Source: Hypsibius dujardini (taxonomy: Eukaryota; Tardigrada; Eutardigrada; Parachela; Hypsibiidae). From it: 21,755 nucleotides of DNA. Below the pieces are notes generated by a model. It ran no database searches. It was not told where the DNA came from and saw only the letters and a list, made by a program, of their open reading frames with translations. The stretch covers positions 1 to 21,755 of the forward strand of contig LRSR01004295.1 of NCBI GenBank assembly GCA_001579985.1, given 5' to 3'. The translations under genes were made by a program, and so were the position numbers. Of the stretch, positions 1 through 9,038 are shown piece after piece (position 1 is the first letter of the stretch; each line of letters opens with the position of its first letter).

Positions 1-291
1 CGACGAGCTATCGTTGCTGTGAATTTGACGTGTTTTCAATGAGCCGTTCATCTGATATACAAATATTACTGACGAAAAACACGATACGCTGACGAAAAAC
101 GGGAACGTATCTAGGCAAATTGATGACGCGCGTTCGGTTTATGTTTGTTCAACATAGTTTCAACATGTGTTTTATTATTTTTAGGCAGTTATTTTTCTTC
201 TTTTTTTTCTTCCAGTTTATTTCTCTAACGGTCTTTACTATCAGTCTAATTAACTTGTTTACTATCCAACTTCATGTTGGTAGACCTAACA
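1..291 (+). repeat. 3' part of the 5' LTR
   Basis: The last 38 bases (254-291) match 4419-4456 at about 32 positions, and both end in the canonical CA. This fixes the right edge of the LTR. Both copies contain a small CCAAC...GTTGG inverted repeat whose loop differs between them. A T-rich tract lies near 190-210, and the 12-mer CTGACGAAAAAC occurs twice near 69 and 91. The TG start of the LTR was not located and may lie to the left of the window. Confidence 0.65.
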
Positions 292-595
292 ATTGGTGCC
301 GAATAGCAGTGGCGACTAGATAAGGGAGTGCACGCCTTGTCCAGTTCGTGGAGTGATCTTTAGCAGCGATCGCACCAGTTTTTCCGAAGTTTCCTGTTTT
401 CCTCACCGTTTGAAGGTACGAGTACTGTTATAAACTGCGACGAGTAGGCTGCCAGTTCGCTCTACGGAGTGTCTGGTTGGGCTCGAGAGTTGGTTGTAAC
501 TACTACTCATTGCTTTTGACGGGTGGCGTTAACGGAGTACGGAGGGATTTCTGGAAGAAATTTATTGTACCGGGAAGAAAGGACTTCATCCCAAA
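292..595 (+). other. Retrotransposon leader with putative primer-binding site
   Basis: This is the untranslated stretch between the LTR end and the gag start codon. It opens with TTGGTGCCGAATAGCAG, a few bases from the LTR edge. That is the usual place for a minus-strand primer-binding site, and it starts with the usual TGG core. Which tRNA would prime is not resolved. No other feature is seen. Confidence 0.5.
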
Positions 596-2362
596 ATGCC
601 AAGTGACAACGAAACGGAGAGTGGAAGCAGCGGAAACGGCGGACGCGCGCAGCAGCAGCAACAGCAGCGTTCGGCACCGTCAGTGGCACCAACCTCGTCG
701 GCCGCCACAACCCAAGGGGGAGTCACGGTCAAAACAATCGCAGACGCGGTGGTTACCCAGCAAAGTCAGATGGCAATTAGGGGACCAGTCGCGATGCCGA
801 AATTTGGGAACAAGGACACCGAAGAAATTGGGATGTTACTCCGACGCTACGAAATGGCAGGACATGCCCAGAAATGGACGGATGAGGATCTGCTCGCAAT
901 GCTGCCACTTTCTCTAGAGGAAGGAAGTGGAGCAGAATACTGGTATGTACGAACTAGCATTCCAGGGACATGGGTTGAACTGAAAGACATCATGTTGAAA
1001 AACTTTCGCCTACCAACCTTTTTGGAGTATCAACAAAAAGCACTGGCAAGACGGGTCATGAAAGATACTGAATCAATCAACACCTATTTCGAAGAGGTGA
1101 TGAAGCTTTACGACGTTCTCGAAAGCTTGGGAAAAGCATTTACCGACTTAGAAAAAGCGGATAAATTAACTAGCGGACTTCACGGCAACCTGTTTCGCGA
1201 CGTTACTATGATGGCTCCGACAACACCTCAAGATTTTCTGATCAAGTCCGGAAAAGCCATCGACATGGAAATCCGGGTGCAAAAGAAACCGCAGAGCTCG
1301 CGAGTAGAAATTTTGCCAAACGCAATTATTGACCCGGTCAGCCTGCATGGAGAGCAGCGACAAAACCGAGGAAACTATCGCGGAAATCATTTTGACCCAA
1401 ATTACCAAGAAACGAAGGGGCGCTCCGGTCAACACAACGGGGGAGAAAGATTTCGTGGTTACGATGACAGATTCCCGCCTTACCAACCGGAGAGTTACAG
1501 GCCGAGAACTGGTTGGGAGAGTGACCGCCAGCAGAACCGATTTGAGGGACAAAGAAATGGGTACGGACCAAACGATCGTGAGCGGCATGACCAATGGCAG
1601 GCGCCGAGAGGTCATGGCCGAGAAGTCTGGCCGAAGCAAATTTCTAACAGAGAGAACAGTGGCGGGCGATTCCAAGGTGGACCACAGTTTCAAGGAAATA
1701 GGAATGGGCAGCAGTATGCTAGTCAACAGGGCAGGAGCCAATGGCAACGAGGAACCGGGGAGAACAACCATCCGCCGGGAGGCCAACCACAACAGGTTTC
1801 ACACAGGAACATGGGGGTACCACAGGAGCCGCGGAAACCCCCAGCTTGTTACAATTGTGGCGGACCGCATTTTAAGACGCAGTGCACTCAACCAACGGTG
1901 GGAGGACCACAGGCCCGACAGCATGTCAACTTGGTACAAGGAGTGCATGACATGGCAAATCTGTTTATTTTCGTCATTGAGTTTGGACACAACGAAAACC
2001 ATTACAGCGCCATGACGCTGTCGGTGGCAGACCGATTAATCACCGGGGTACTCACCCAACGCGCGAAGTCCACTATTGGATTGAAAGCCATCACAGACCT
2101 AGGATTGGGAGATTTAATTGATGGCGAACATCATTGGCAGCTCGAGCTGCCCGGAGCGTCAATTTTTAAGGTAATCGGAAAAGCCACCATCGACGTGACA
2201 ATTTTCGGACAAGTATGGACTTTAGAAGTGGAAATCACCGACACAGAGCCGGAAGAGCGCGACATTTATTTGAGCTACGCGGACTCCTACATGATGCTGG
2301 AAGGTCGATTTTGTCAACGCAGATTGGAGAACATCACCTACGACTGGATTGATTTGATGTAG
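596..2362 (+). CDS. Retrotransposon Gag with zinc knuckle and protease-like tail
   Basis: This intact 588-residue frame encodes the structural capsid/nucleocapsid polyprotein. In order it has a Ser/Gly/Gln-rich start with a six-Gln run (residues about 19-25), a helical capsid-like core rich in Trp and Leu (about 75-225), and a long basic Arg/Gly/Gln/Asn-rich RNA-binding region (about 255-410). A CX2CX3HX4C knuckle follows at 418-430, one residue shorter than the usual CX2CX4HX4C. The last 110 residues or so align by eye with the retropepsin encoded in pol: LGL-containing helix, then a beta-rich IG-x-A-x-I-x-V-x-x-FG segment. The catalytic Asp-Thr-Gly is replaced by Leu-Thr-Gln near residue 486, so this copy should be inactive. 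The ATG at 596 is the first in frame and directly precedes an acidic, polar start. The frame ends in a single TAG, and pol continues in the same frame. Confidence 0.85.
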   Translation: MPSDNETESGSSGNGGRAQQQQQQRSAPSVAPTSSAATTQGGVTVKTIADAVVTQQSQMAIRGPVAMPKFGNKDTEEIGMLLRRYEMAGHAQKWTDEDLLAMLPLSLEEGSGAEYWYVRTSIPGTWVELKDIMLKNFRLPTFLEYQQKALARRVMKDTESINTYFEEVMKLYDVLESLGKAFTDLEKADKLTSGLHGNLFRDVTMMAPTTPQDFLIKSGKAIDMEIRVQKKPQSSRVEILPNAIIDPVSLHGEQRQNRGNYRGNHFDPNYQETKGRSGQHNGGERFRGYDDRFPPYQPESYRPRTGWESDRQQNRFEGQRNGYGPNDRERHDQWQAPRGHGREVWPKQISNRENSGGRFQGGPQFQGNRNGQQYASQQGRSQWQRGTGENNHPPGGQPQQVSHRNMGVPQEPRKPPACYNCGGPHFKTQCTQPTVGGPQARQHVNLVQGVHDMANLFIFVIEFGHNENHYSAMTLSVADRLITGVLTQRAKSTIGLKAITDLGLGDLIDGEHHWQLELPGASIFKVIGKATIDVTIFGQVWTLEVEITDTEPEERDIYLSYADSYMMLEGRFCQRRLENITYDWIDLM

Positions 2363-2383
2363 CACAATACGACAAAAGGACCG

Positions 2384-4426
2384 ATGCAAGGGACCACAGG
2401 ACCGGTGAGTGAAAATCTACTAAATTACACGAGAACAGGAACGGGAGTTGACCACTCGGTGGAGGGCAGTTCTGAATTGTACCACGCGACAGAAAGTCTA
2501 GAAATTCCAGTAGAGATGAAGGAGGTCTACGGGAGCCAGAAATCAGGAGTTGCAGACTCGGTGGAGAGCATCGAGAGACCTGGGCAAAGCAGCCCAAACA
2601 TGAGGGGCTCGGCAGAGAGCATTGAAGTTACCTCAAAAGCAATCTCGACCACCATGGAACACCTCGATTTATCAAACCTTTTTGATGTGACGGAGACGGT
2701 TGAAAAAGAATGTCAGACCGAAAAGGACAAACGTTGTTATCGATGTCAGGGGTCTGGCCACAAAGCACGAAATTGCAGACGTAAACCAAGAGTCAAGCCA
2801 GAAACAGGAGTACCAGGGGACGTATCGATCATCAGCGACGGCAGTATGTTCTCAATACAAAACTACCACGAAAATCGACCGATGTTGGATTTGAAAATTG
2901 AAGGATATCCAGCGAAGTGTTTGTGGGACACCGGGTCATGTGTATCAGCTGTTTCTTCGGAGGTCATCAGACAGTTGGGGTTAGAACATCTGGTAGACCC
3001 GTTTCAAAAGTTTCAGCTACGGAGTGCGACCGGGCACCAAGTGATGAGTGAAGGAGCAATACAACTGAAGGTGGATACATTCGGCCGACAAGCGAATCTT
3101 TTGGTACAAGTTTTTCGTGACATGCCCGGACAGTTAGACATGATTCTTGGATGGCCAGATACGCGTCGGATTTTGGATCAACCAGGGAAAGAACAACAGG
3201 GAGGATTTTCGAAAAACCTTCATGTCAGCATGGAGGAAGCACGCAAAACGGCAGAAAAGGAAGACATCGTCGACCTTTCACGACTGGAAAAGTCTTTCTC
3301 AACCATGTTTCCTAAAGAAGTTTTTTTTATGGGTCCTACCATTCCGGGAGAGAAGGAAATCCAGAAGCCCAAGCTCGAATGTCCCTGCGGATACATGTCG
3401 GAGTCGTACTATGAAAAAGTGCGGCACGGCGACGTATGCATCGAAGCCATGAAGGCCAGCAAGGAAATTCCGCATTTCACATGCGATTGTGGAAACCGTT
3501 TCACTGGAAAATCTATTTGGTTAGCTCATCGCAAGATCTGCCACGGGGATAAGAAGCCGTTTATATGCCCAGTCAGGGGATGCTTCTTTGATTCGGCGAC
3601 CTTCTGCCAAGCAATAGAACATGCCAGGTATCACCGAGAATGGGACGCAAAACGGACAACACAAGTAGGCGAAATACTATTGTGCTCTACAGTCGGAAAT
3701 ACTATTTCACAGAACGCCGAACTTCAAAGTAAAAACCCGCTTCTAAAAATTCACGAACTGAAGTACGGAACACATCTGGAACCAGAGCAGCTCTTCGCAC
3801 TCAAGCGGCTCATCTTGAAATACGAAGACCTTTTTGGGACGGAGGAGATTCCCATCGGTCAAGCAAAAATCAAGCCCATCGAGTTTCAGACGATCCCTGG
3901 AGCCAAACCAGTATGGCAACCTGTTCGCCGATTGTGCAAGAAGGAAATGGAAATGGTGGACAACGAAATGAAGCAGCAGTGCAAAGACGGAAGGATGGAG
4001 CCGAGTCGCTCTCCTTGGCAAAGTCCAATTCATTTGGCACCAAAAGGACCTGACGCGAAACGTCTGGTGGGAGACTACAAAAAATTAAACGAGGTCCTGG
4101 TGGAACCCAAGTACCCAATACCGCTGATCAGTGACGTTCTGGATTAACTTCAGGGGTCTAATTACTTTACCACACTGGATTTAACATGCGGGTTTCAACA
4201 ATTACCAGCCGCCGAAAGTTCGAGAGACATCCTGTCTCTTACAACAACAAGCGGAACATTCCGACCGAGAACATTGCCATATGGCACAAATTGCAGTGGA
4301 GCAATTTTTCAACAAACAATGATTCACATTTTTGGAGACCTGTTGGGGAAGCATCTGTCAGCGATCTACATAGACGACATGTCCCTTGGTCACGTAACGT
4401 TCCCTGAACATCTACATTCTTGTTAA
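2384..4426 (+). pseudogene. Truncated retrotransposon Pol: protease, zinc fingers, partial RT
   Basis: The frame is the same as gag and there is no stop between the gag TAG and this ATG, so it could be reached by readthrough. Residue numbers count from this ATG. A canonical CX2CX4HX4C knuckle lies at 118-131, and a retropepsin with Asp-Thr-Gly-Ser at 182-185 and a later MILGW flap-to-end motif follows. Three Cys/His clusters at about 333-417 are next; the last is CX4CX12HX3H. The N-terminal half of a Ty3/gypsy RT starts near residue 460. An in-frame TAA interrupts the RT at 4145-4147, and recognisable RT sequence continues in the same frame through a YIDD box at 4367-4378. It ends at 4424-4426, inside LTR remnant sequence. 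RNase H and integrase are deleted. The element should therefore be dead for reverse transcription, although gag and protease may still be translated. Confidence 0.85.
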
Positions 4427-4456
4427 TTATCCAACTGACGGTTGGTAGACCTAACA
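4419..4456 (+). repeat. 3' LTR remnant
   Basis: These 38 bases match the end of the 5' LTR (254-291) and end in the same GGTAGACCTAACA. The junction with the RT sequence is abrupt, which indicates one large deletion spanning the rest of pol and most of the 3' LTR. Confidence 0.72.
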
Positions 4457-4468
4457 TCTGTTTGCGCC

Positions 4469-4923
4469 CACCCAGACCCAGCCGCCCAGACTTTCCTAAA
4501 TCCTGCCTGTTTCCATTTCCACAATTCTGTTGATTTCTTCCCTCTATTGATATCGTCAGAGCTCCCCAGTCCCCCCTCCGCATGTTTTGAATCACATCCT
4601 TTTCCTTTGACCATTTCGGATTTTAAACGTACTTATTTGTCATTGTATTGCGAAACACCGAAATTGTTCCATGCAAAAAAAGAAAGAACTTACATTGTTG
4701 TTTTTTTGTTCTTGCACCTTTTGATTGATTAACTGAATGTATTAAAATCTTTCAGATATTTTAAATTTGTTTTGCTGATTTAATTCATCTCTAGAACGTT
4801 TTCATCGGATCCAAAGCAATGTAATTTAGCAGTCTGATCTTCTTCCGCAATAATATTAAATCGAATATCAGCACTTTACTTTAGCCTAGTCACGGTATAC
4901 TTAGTGGTCTGTTCTTACTTTAG
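4469..4923 (+). repeat. Pre-A intron segment, copy 1
   Basis: This is the intron sequence leading into exon A1, with the branch/acceptor region ending TTACTTTAG. It begins with an ACCCAGACCCAGCCGCCCAG landmark right after the retroelement. Related copies lie before A3 (from 11275) and at 15797-16119, so it marks the left edge of each duplicated unit. No gene was seen in it. Confidence 0.75.
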
Positions 4924-5308
4924 GTGTTGGAATCGGGCGAAGCCTTGTTTGTAGGTCGATCGCTGTGGTCTCCCGGTCGAAATGTGCAACTAAAAATGGA
5001 GTGGACTGGGGATTTGGTCATTTATCGTCAGTGCGACAACAAGTCCATCTGGTCAAGCAAAACCTCCGACTACACCAGCGAACCGCGGTCGGTAGTCATG
5101 CAGGAGAACGGTAACTTGGCCATGTATAATACAGAGGGTCTTCTCCTCTGGAGTTCCGGCACATTCCAGCCGCGTTTTGGTGGAGCAAAACTACGCTTGC
5201 AGGACACGGGTTCACTCTGTATTTACACCCAAGGAGAGTGTTTATGGGAGTCTGGGGGGTTCGGGCTTTGCGAACTGGCACCTTCGCCCGCCTTCCAAAA
5301 TGGAACAG
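4924..5308 (+). CDS. Lectin exon A1 (bulb-type lectin domain, class A)
   Basis: This exon encodes one complete B-lectin domain of about 128 residues, made of three beta-subdomains. The landmarks are VLESGE at the start, SLWSPGRN, QCDN, MQENGNLAMY, and the closing LCI...CLWESGGFGLC block. It has four cysteines. The three sugar-site motifs (QxDxNxVxY in the family) are degenerate: E-W-T-G-D-L-V-I-Y, Q-E-N-G-N-L-A-M-Y and Q-D-T-G-S-L-C-I-Y. Mannose binding is therefore uncertain. The acceptor TTACTTTAG gives phase-0 entry. The donor GTACGA after AACAG leaves a single G of a split codon (phase 1), which B1 completes to Val. There is no start Met or signal peptide, so an upstream exon lies outside the window. 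The near-copy is A3. Confidence 0.88.
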
Positions 5309-6273
5309 GTACGATGATGCTAAGGAGAGTGGGGACATGTTTACTGACCGAAATTCAAATAAAGCTTTGCTTTATTTCTTTTCCGATCCTGGCGTTCAGT
5401 CCATTGATCAACCCACCCAGCCCACTCACCATTACATTTAAACTCAGTCGGGTCAAGACAAAACCATATACCGGTGACCCAATATATTTTGTTTGGTCTC
5501 GATTAATTGTTAACATGAAGAGCAGGGATTGATTGAGTTCGAATTTAGAATTTTCAGGCACTGTTTTGTGTTCGCTCATGTCAACAATATATGACTGGCG
5601 AAGCTTTAAAATGGTCTGGACGCGTGGGTGCAAAAAGAACTTGATTAAAGAGAAACAGTACGGTATGGGTAAGGTTTTGACGCTGCACATAGCCCTTGAT
5701 GACTAGCAGCCTATGATCTTTGTAAGATCTTTGTAAGATCTTTGTGCCATCAGCACTAACTGCGTGCACGCGAAAGAGCACACGGTAAACAGATGATTCA
5801 CGCCTGGACACCTCTTTGGACTATGTGGTCATTTGAGGCTGGATCCCACGTCAAGGGCCTACCGAGCCGGTTCAATTTGATTAGAAAGATATTCCCCTCT
5901 CTCCTTAATCTGGCAGCATGAGTACAACTGTGCCGAGGTTACTCTGTGGGTCGTATTTTCGGTTTTGGCAAGCTGTGTGGGACATCTGACTTTTTATTTT
6001 TTCCAAGGGGGTGTTGACCGATTTAATGAAGTCAACAATGGTACGACAGGGAGCCAAATATCATTATTCACTCATTTATTATTTTTGGTACAGTAATAAC
6101 TTGAATAATGTTTGGCATAGCGCCATGGTGGAATTTGAAAAATATGGAATTAGGATTTCTCCCACACGGCATGCCAAAACTCAAACAACGACCCACAAAG
6201 TAACCTCGGCACAGATGTACCACATCTCTCTCTTTCTTGCTCTCGCTCTCATGCATCTGTGCTTGTTAATTAG
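5309..6273 (+). other. Intron A1-B1
   Basis: The intron is 965 bp and phase 1. It is almost identical to the A3-B4 intron, including a triple GATCTTTGTAA repeat. Short open frames on both strands are shared by the two copies only because the whole segment was duplicated. The acceptor is TTAATTAG. Confidence 0.82.
5715..5745 (+). repeat. Three tandem GATCTTTGTAA units
   Basis: An 11-bp unit is repeated three times, the last one variant. It is retained unchanged in the duplicate intron near 12340-12370, so it predates the duplication. Confidence 0.85.
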
Positions 6274-6716
6274 TTATATTAAACCTCGGGAAAAGTCTCA
6301 AGCGCGGTGATTCCTTCACGTCCAATACTCAAAAGGGATCGTGCTCGCTTTCTGCCCAGGCGGATGGCAATCTGGTGCTTGTCCGTTCGTGTGACGATGC
6401 GGTCGTCTTTTCCATTCGTCACGGTGTTGGCTTCACTGAAAACCTCGGATGGGATGAGAAAGCGTTCGTCTACAGTTTTGACTTAACCGATAACGGCGTC
6501 CTTGCTGTTACATATAACGATTCTGTGAGACACTCTTTCAAAGAGATATCGTCTCTGTTTAACGGCTCTGCAGACATGGACCTCCGTATGAACGATGACT
6601 GCCGTATGTGCGTTTTCGACAATGGAACCTGTTTATGGACTGCGCATGCTGTTACTTATCCCTGCCCATCTTCTGGAACGACTCCAACAAAAGCGTATCA
6701 GGAAGTGTCAGGCGGA
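6274..6716 (+). CDS. Lectin exon B1 (bulb-type lectin domain, class B)
   Basis: The two bases after the acceptor complete the G left by A1 to give Val-Ile-Leu, the start shared by all class-B exons. The first beta-subdomain has AQADGNLVLV, which is the family motif with Tyr replaced by Val. The second is divergent. The third has the class-B signature MNDDCRMCVF, then GTCLW and YPCP. It has six cysteines: two more than class A, in the GSC and DDC positions. An NGS sequon near 6560 fits a secreted glycoprotein. The donor GGA|GTAAGT is phase 0. It is identical to B4 outside one central patch (about 6425-6546) that differs at twelve residues. Confidence 0.87.
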
Positions 6717-8077
6717 GTAAGTAACAATGGCTTATTCAAACTCTTGGGGAGTCGAGTTACTCATGAATGTGAAAATAGCGGGTACGAGGCCACGCCTCAA
6801 AAAGGGTTTGTCAAAATTGTGAGATTTTTATTCTCACCGAAGACTATTAGAGAGGGTCAGTGTAAACAAATTAAATGAGAGATTTCAGCGTACAAAGGCA
6901 TTAACCGGCACTGTGATTATCTTTTCGGACGTTTACAATCAACGACAGGATTGAGTACACTGGAGGGTTGGGGATGGAGTGGAGCAGGGGATGGTTTTTA
7001 TACAATCGAACAATCAACCACCTGACGTGCAGCGGTTGCTTTGTTCCATTTTCAAACAGGGAATTTTTTGTTAAGTTTATCTAAAGGTTGAAAGCTATGT
7101 AAAAAATGGATGAGAGTAAAAAATTTCATGACATCACCGAGCTCAAAAAATATTAAAAACAAAAATAACAGGCAACAACGGAAACAAAATTGGCAGAGGG
7201 CAAACAATCAAGTAATTAACCAGTATCGCGTACGAACAATAAAACTATCGAACAATAGAACAATCAATCAAAGCCAGTTTAAATCAAACACTCGCTGCAG
7301 GTCAGGTGGTTGATTGTTCGATTGTTTGAAAACCTTTTTTGGAGATTTTAGTTCTTCAGTGTTTTCACTTTTCGTTAAATTGGATTTTTGTAGTTTTCAT
7401 GTAAGCCTCGCATAAAGGCATTCGCACCCCCCCCCCTTCAACGAAAAGCGAGAAAAGAGCGAGACACTCCTCTTTTCCGCCGTGAAGAATTTGAAAGAGA
7501 AAAATAATTGTAGTGAGGAGTGGGCTAAAGCGAAAAAATATTGTCTGCGATGCTTGACCTGCCCCCACCCCCAACGCATCTAGCTTCGATACAGTGGGGT
7601 ATTGTTCCATTATAATTAGACAGACACCAGGGCATGTGACAGACCCTCATAATCGGCGCCCTTAGAATTAGAAACTCATCTCGAAGCATGCACCGATGGG
7701 TGTGCACCGCTCAGAGGATCACGCCCCCAAAAAAGTGTTTTACAGTTTCCAAAATTCGAGAATTGAATTCTGAGTAATAAATGTCATGGGGGTGAGTGTG
7801 TGCAGAAAAATTTAAGACTGACCGCTACCAGAGGGAGAGGTAGTTTTGTGGGTTTCTTCCCCTAGACCAAGAGCGTGAATATTTAATGTTACCGCAACGG
7901 TTACAAATCGCCCCTTCCCAGGAATATGTTTGTTCACGGAAACCTAATACTGTTGATTCGGAAAAATACAGAATACGTTTTTCTGGGGGGAGGTCAAGTG
8001 CCCATGCACTGACCCTCTGGCAGTTAAAATGAGCCTCTCCTTACAACTCTTAGAGCTTACTGTTTCTCACTGTTTAG
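6717..8077 (+). other. Intron B1-A2
   Basis: The intron is 1361 bp and phase 0. The first 93 bp match the B4-A4 intron. About 830 bp (6810-7640) are absent there, including an inverted-repeat element at 7002-7325. The part from 7641 onward is again homologous to 13450 onward. A C-run lies near 7427. The acceptor is CTGTTTAG. Confidence 0.78.
7002..7325. mobile_element. MITE-like element with 33-bp terminal inverted repeats
   Basis: The left arm 7002-7034 and right arm 7293-7325 are reverse complements at 32 of 33 positions, starting ACAATCGAACAATCAACCAC. The element is about 324 bp and AT-rich, has no credible coding region, and carries further CGAACAAT copies inside. It lies within the block missing from the duplicate intron. 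I see no clear target-site duplication, so the superfamily is not assigned. Confidence 0.7.
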
Positions 8078-8465
8078 TTTCTCGCCCCGGGAGAAAGTCT
8101 CCACATTGGTCAAGTGATGTGGTCCCCCAATCGTACTACCCAACTGAGAATGCAAGCAGACGGTAATTTGGTGGTCTATCGGGAATGCGACCATCAGGCC
8201 ATCTGGAACAGCGGTACTAATTACAACAATTCACATGCCCGGTCGGTAAGGATGGAGGCGAATGGAAACCTCGTCATATACGACATCGATGACAAAGTTT
8301 TATGGGCGTCCGGCACGGATGAAAAGCATTTCGCAGGAGCGCAACTACGATTGGAGGACGCGGGCTCGCTGTGCATTGAACAGACCACGGGACTGTGTCT
8401 TTGGAGATCGGGAGGCATTGCATTATGCCATCCAGCATACGCTCCTACCTTTGAAGATGCTCAGG
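8078..8465 (+). CDS. Lectin exon A2 (bulb-type lectin domain, class A)
   Basis: This complete class-A domain starts FLAPGESLHIGQ, where sister exons have Val instead of Phe. Site 1 is a perfect QxDxNxVxY (Q-A-D-G-N-L-V-V-Y), the best sugar-binding candidate of this unit. Site 2 (E-A-N-G-N-L-V-I-Y) keeps Asn, Val and Tyr. Site 3 (LEDAGSLCIE) is degenerate. The four cysteines are at RECD, SLCI, GLCLW and ALC. Entry is phase 0. The CAGG|GTATGT donor is phase 1, and its G is completed by either B2 or B3 to Val. Up to about RECDHQ it closely matches A4; beyond that the two diverge strongly. Confidence 0.88.
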
Positions 8466-8634
8466 GTATGTTAAACGTCACCAAGTGCCATTTACAACAG
8501 AAACCAATTGCAAATGTGAGCTCGGGGCTAGAGACAAAATTGAAGACAAAAGTCGTAAGAGACAAAATTGACATCTAAGGTCACAAAGTAGCATTTACGA
8601 CTGAAACCTTAGCTTGGTCTCTGCTTTTTTGCAG

Positions 8635-9038
8635 TAATCTTGAGATCGGGAGAAAGCTTAACTCCGGGTAAAACTGTGTGGTCTAACAGCGGCTCGTGCA
8701 CGCTGACCCTTCAAACGGACGGAGAGATGCTACTCAACAGGCAGTGCGATGGGGCAACGATCTTTTCCATTCGTCGCTACTCAGGCAACCCCGAGAGTAT
8801 GGGTGCAGATATGTCCTTGTCGGCCTTCACCATGAACGAAACCGGTAATCTACAAGTCACCCACGTAGGAAAGAGTCCGGTTATATTCAAAGATATCCAA
8901 AGCCGATCGTTCGGCAACCTGACCACCTCGTCGGCAGACCTACGGCTGCGTGATGACTGCCAATTGTGTGTCTTCAAAAAGGGTGTTTGTTTATGGCACG
9001 GCCATGCCCTAACAGCTCCCTGTCCTACTCCGGAAACC
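8635..9038 (+). CDS. Lectin exon B2 (class B, possibly alternative to B3)
   Basis: It follows A2 after a short 169-bp intron with a strong TTTTTTGCAG acceptor and encodes VILRSGESLTPG and the rest of a complete class-B domain. Sites 1 and 2 are degenerate (Q-T-D-G-E-M-L-L-N; N-E-T-G-N-L-Q-V-T). The third subdomain is LRDDCQLCVF...CLWHGHA...PCP. It has six cysteines and NET and NLT sequons. It is closest to B5 (shared CQLCVFK-G and GHA). The donor ACC|GTAAGT is phase 0 and cannot join the phase-1 acceptor of B3 in frame. It can join A3 in frame. Confidence 0.87.

Larger units (their letters stand above)
1..4456 (+). mobile_element. Degraded Ty3/gypsy-type LTR retrotransposon
   Basis: The layout is LTR end, leader, gag, and pol with protease before reverse transcriptase, followed by a short copy of the LTR end. 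The Ty3/gypsy assignment is inferred from the RT motifs (an SPW-SPI block, a YP-PL block, and a YIDD box) and from the gag-protease-RT order. Everything downstream of the YIDD box (rest of RT, RNase H, integrase) and nearly all of the 3' LTR is missing, so the copy cannot move by itself. It lies in the same orientation as the lectin exons and abuts the repeated segment that precedes class-A exons. The left boundary may be outside the window, so the target-site duplication cannot be tested. Confidence 0.88.

Noticed and set aside
5581-5811. Minus-strand open frame of 76 codons conserved at 12206-12436
   Set aside because: It is conserved only because the whole intron was duplicated. There is no recognisable domain and it lies within a well-supported intron.
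6011-6310. Plus-strand frame with a hydrophobic C-terminal stretch (also 12636-12935), considered as a membrane or signal exon
   Set aside because: It overlaps the acceptor and start of B1/B4 in another frame, has no suitable splice context, and its conservation is explained by the duplication.
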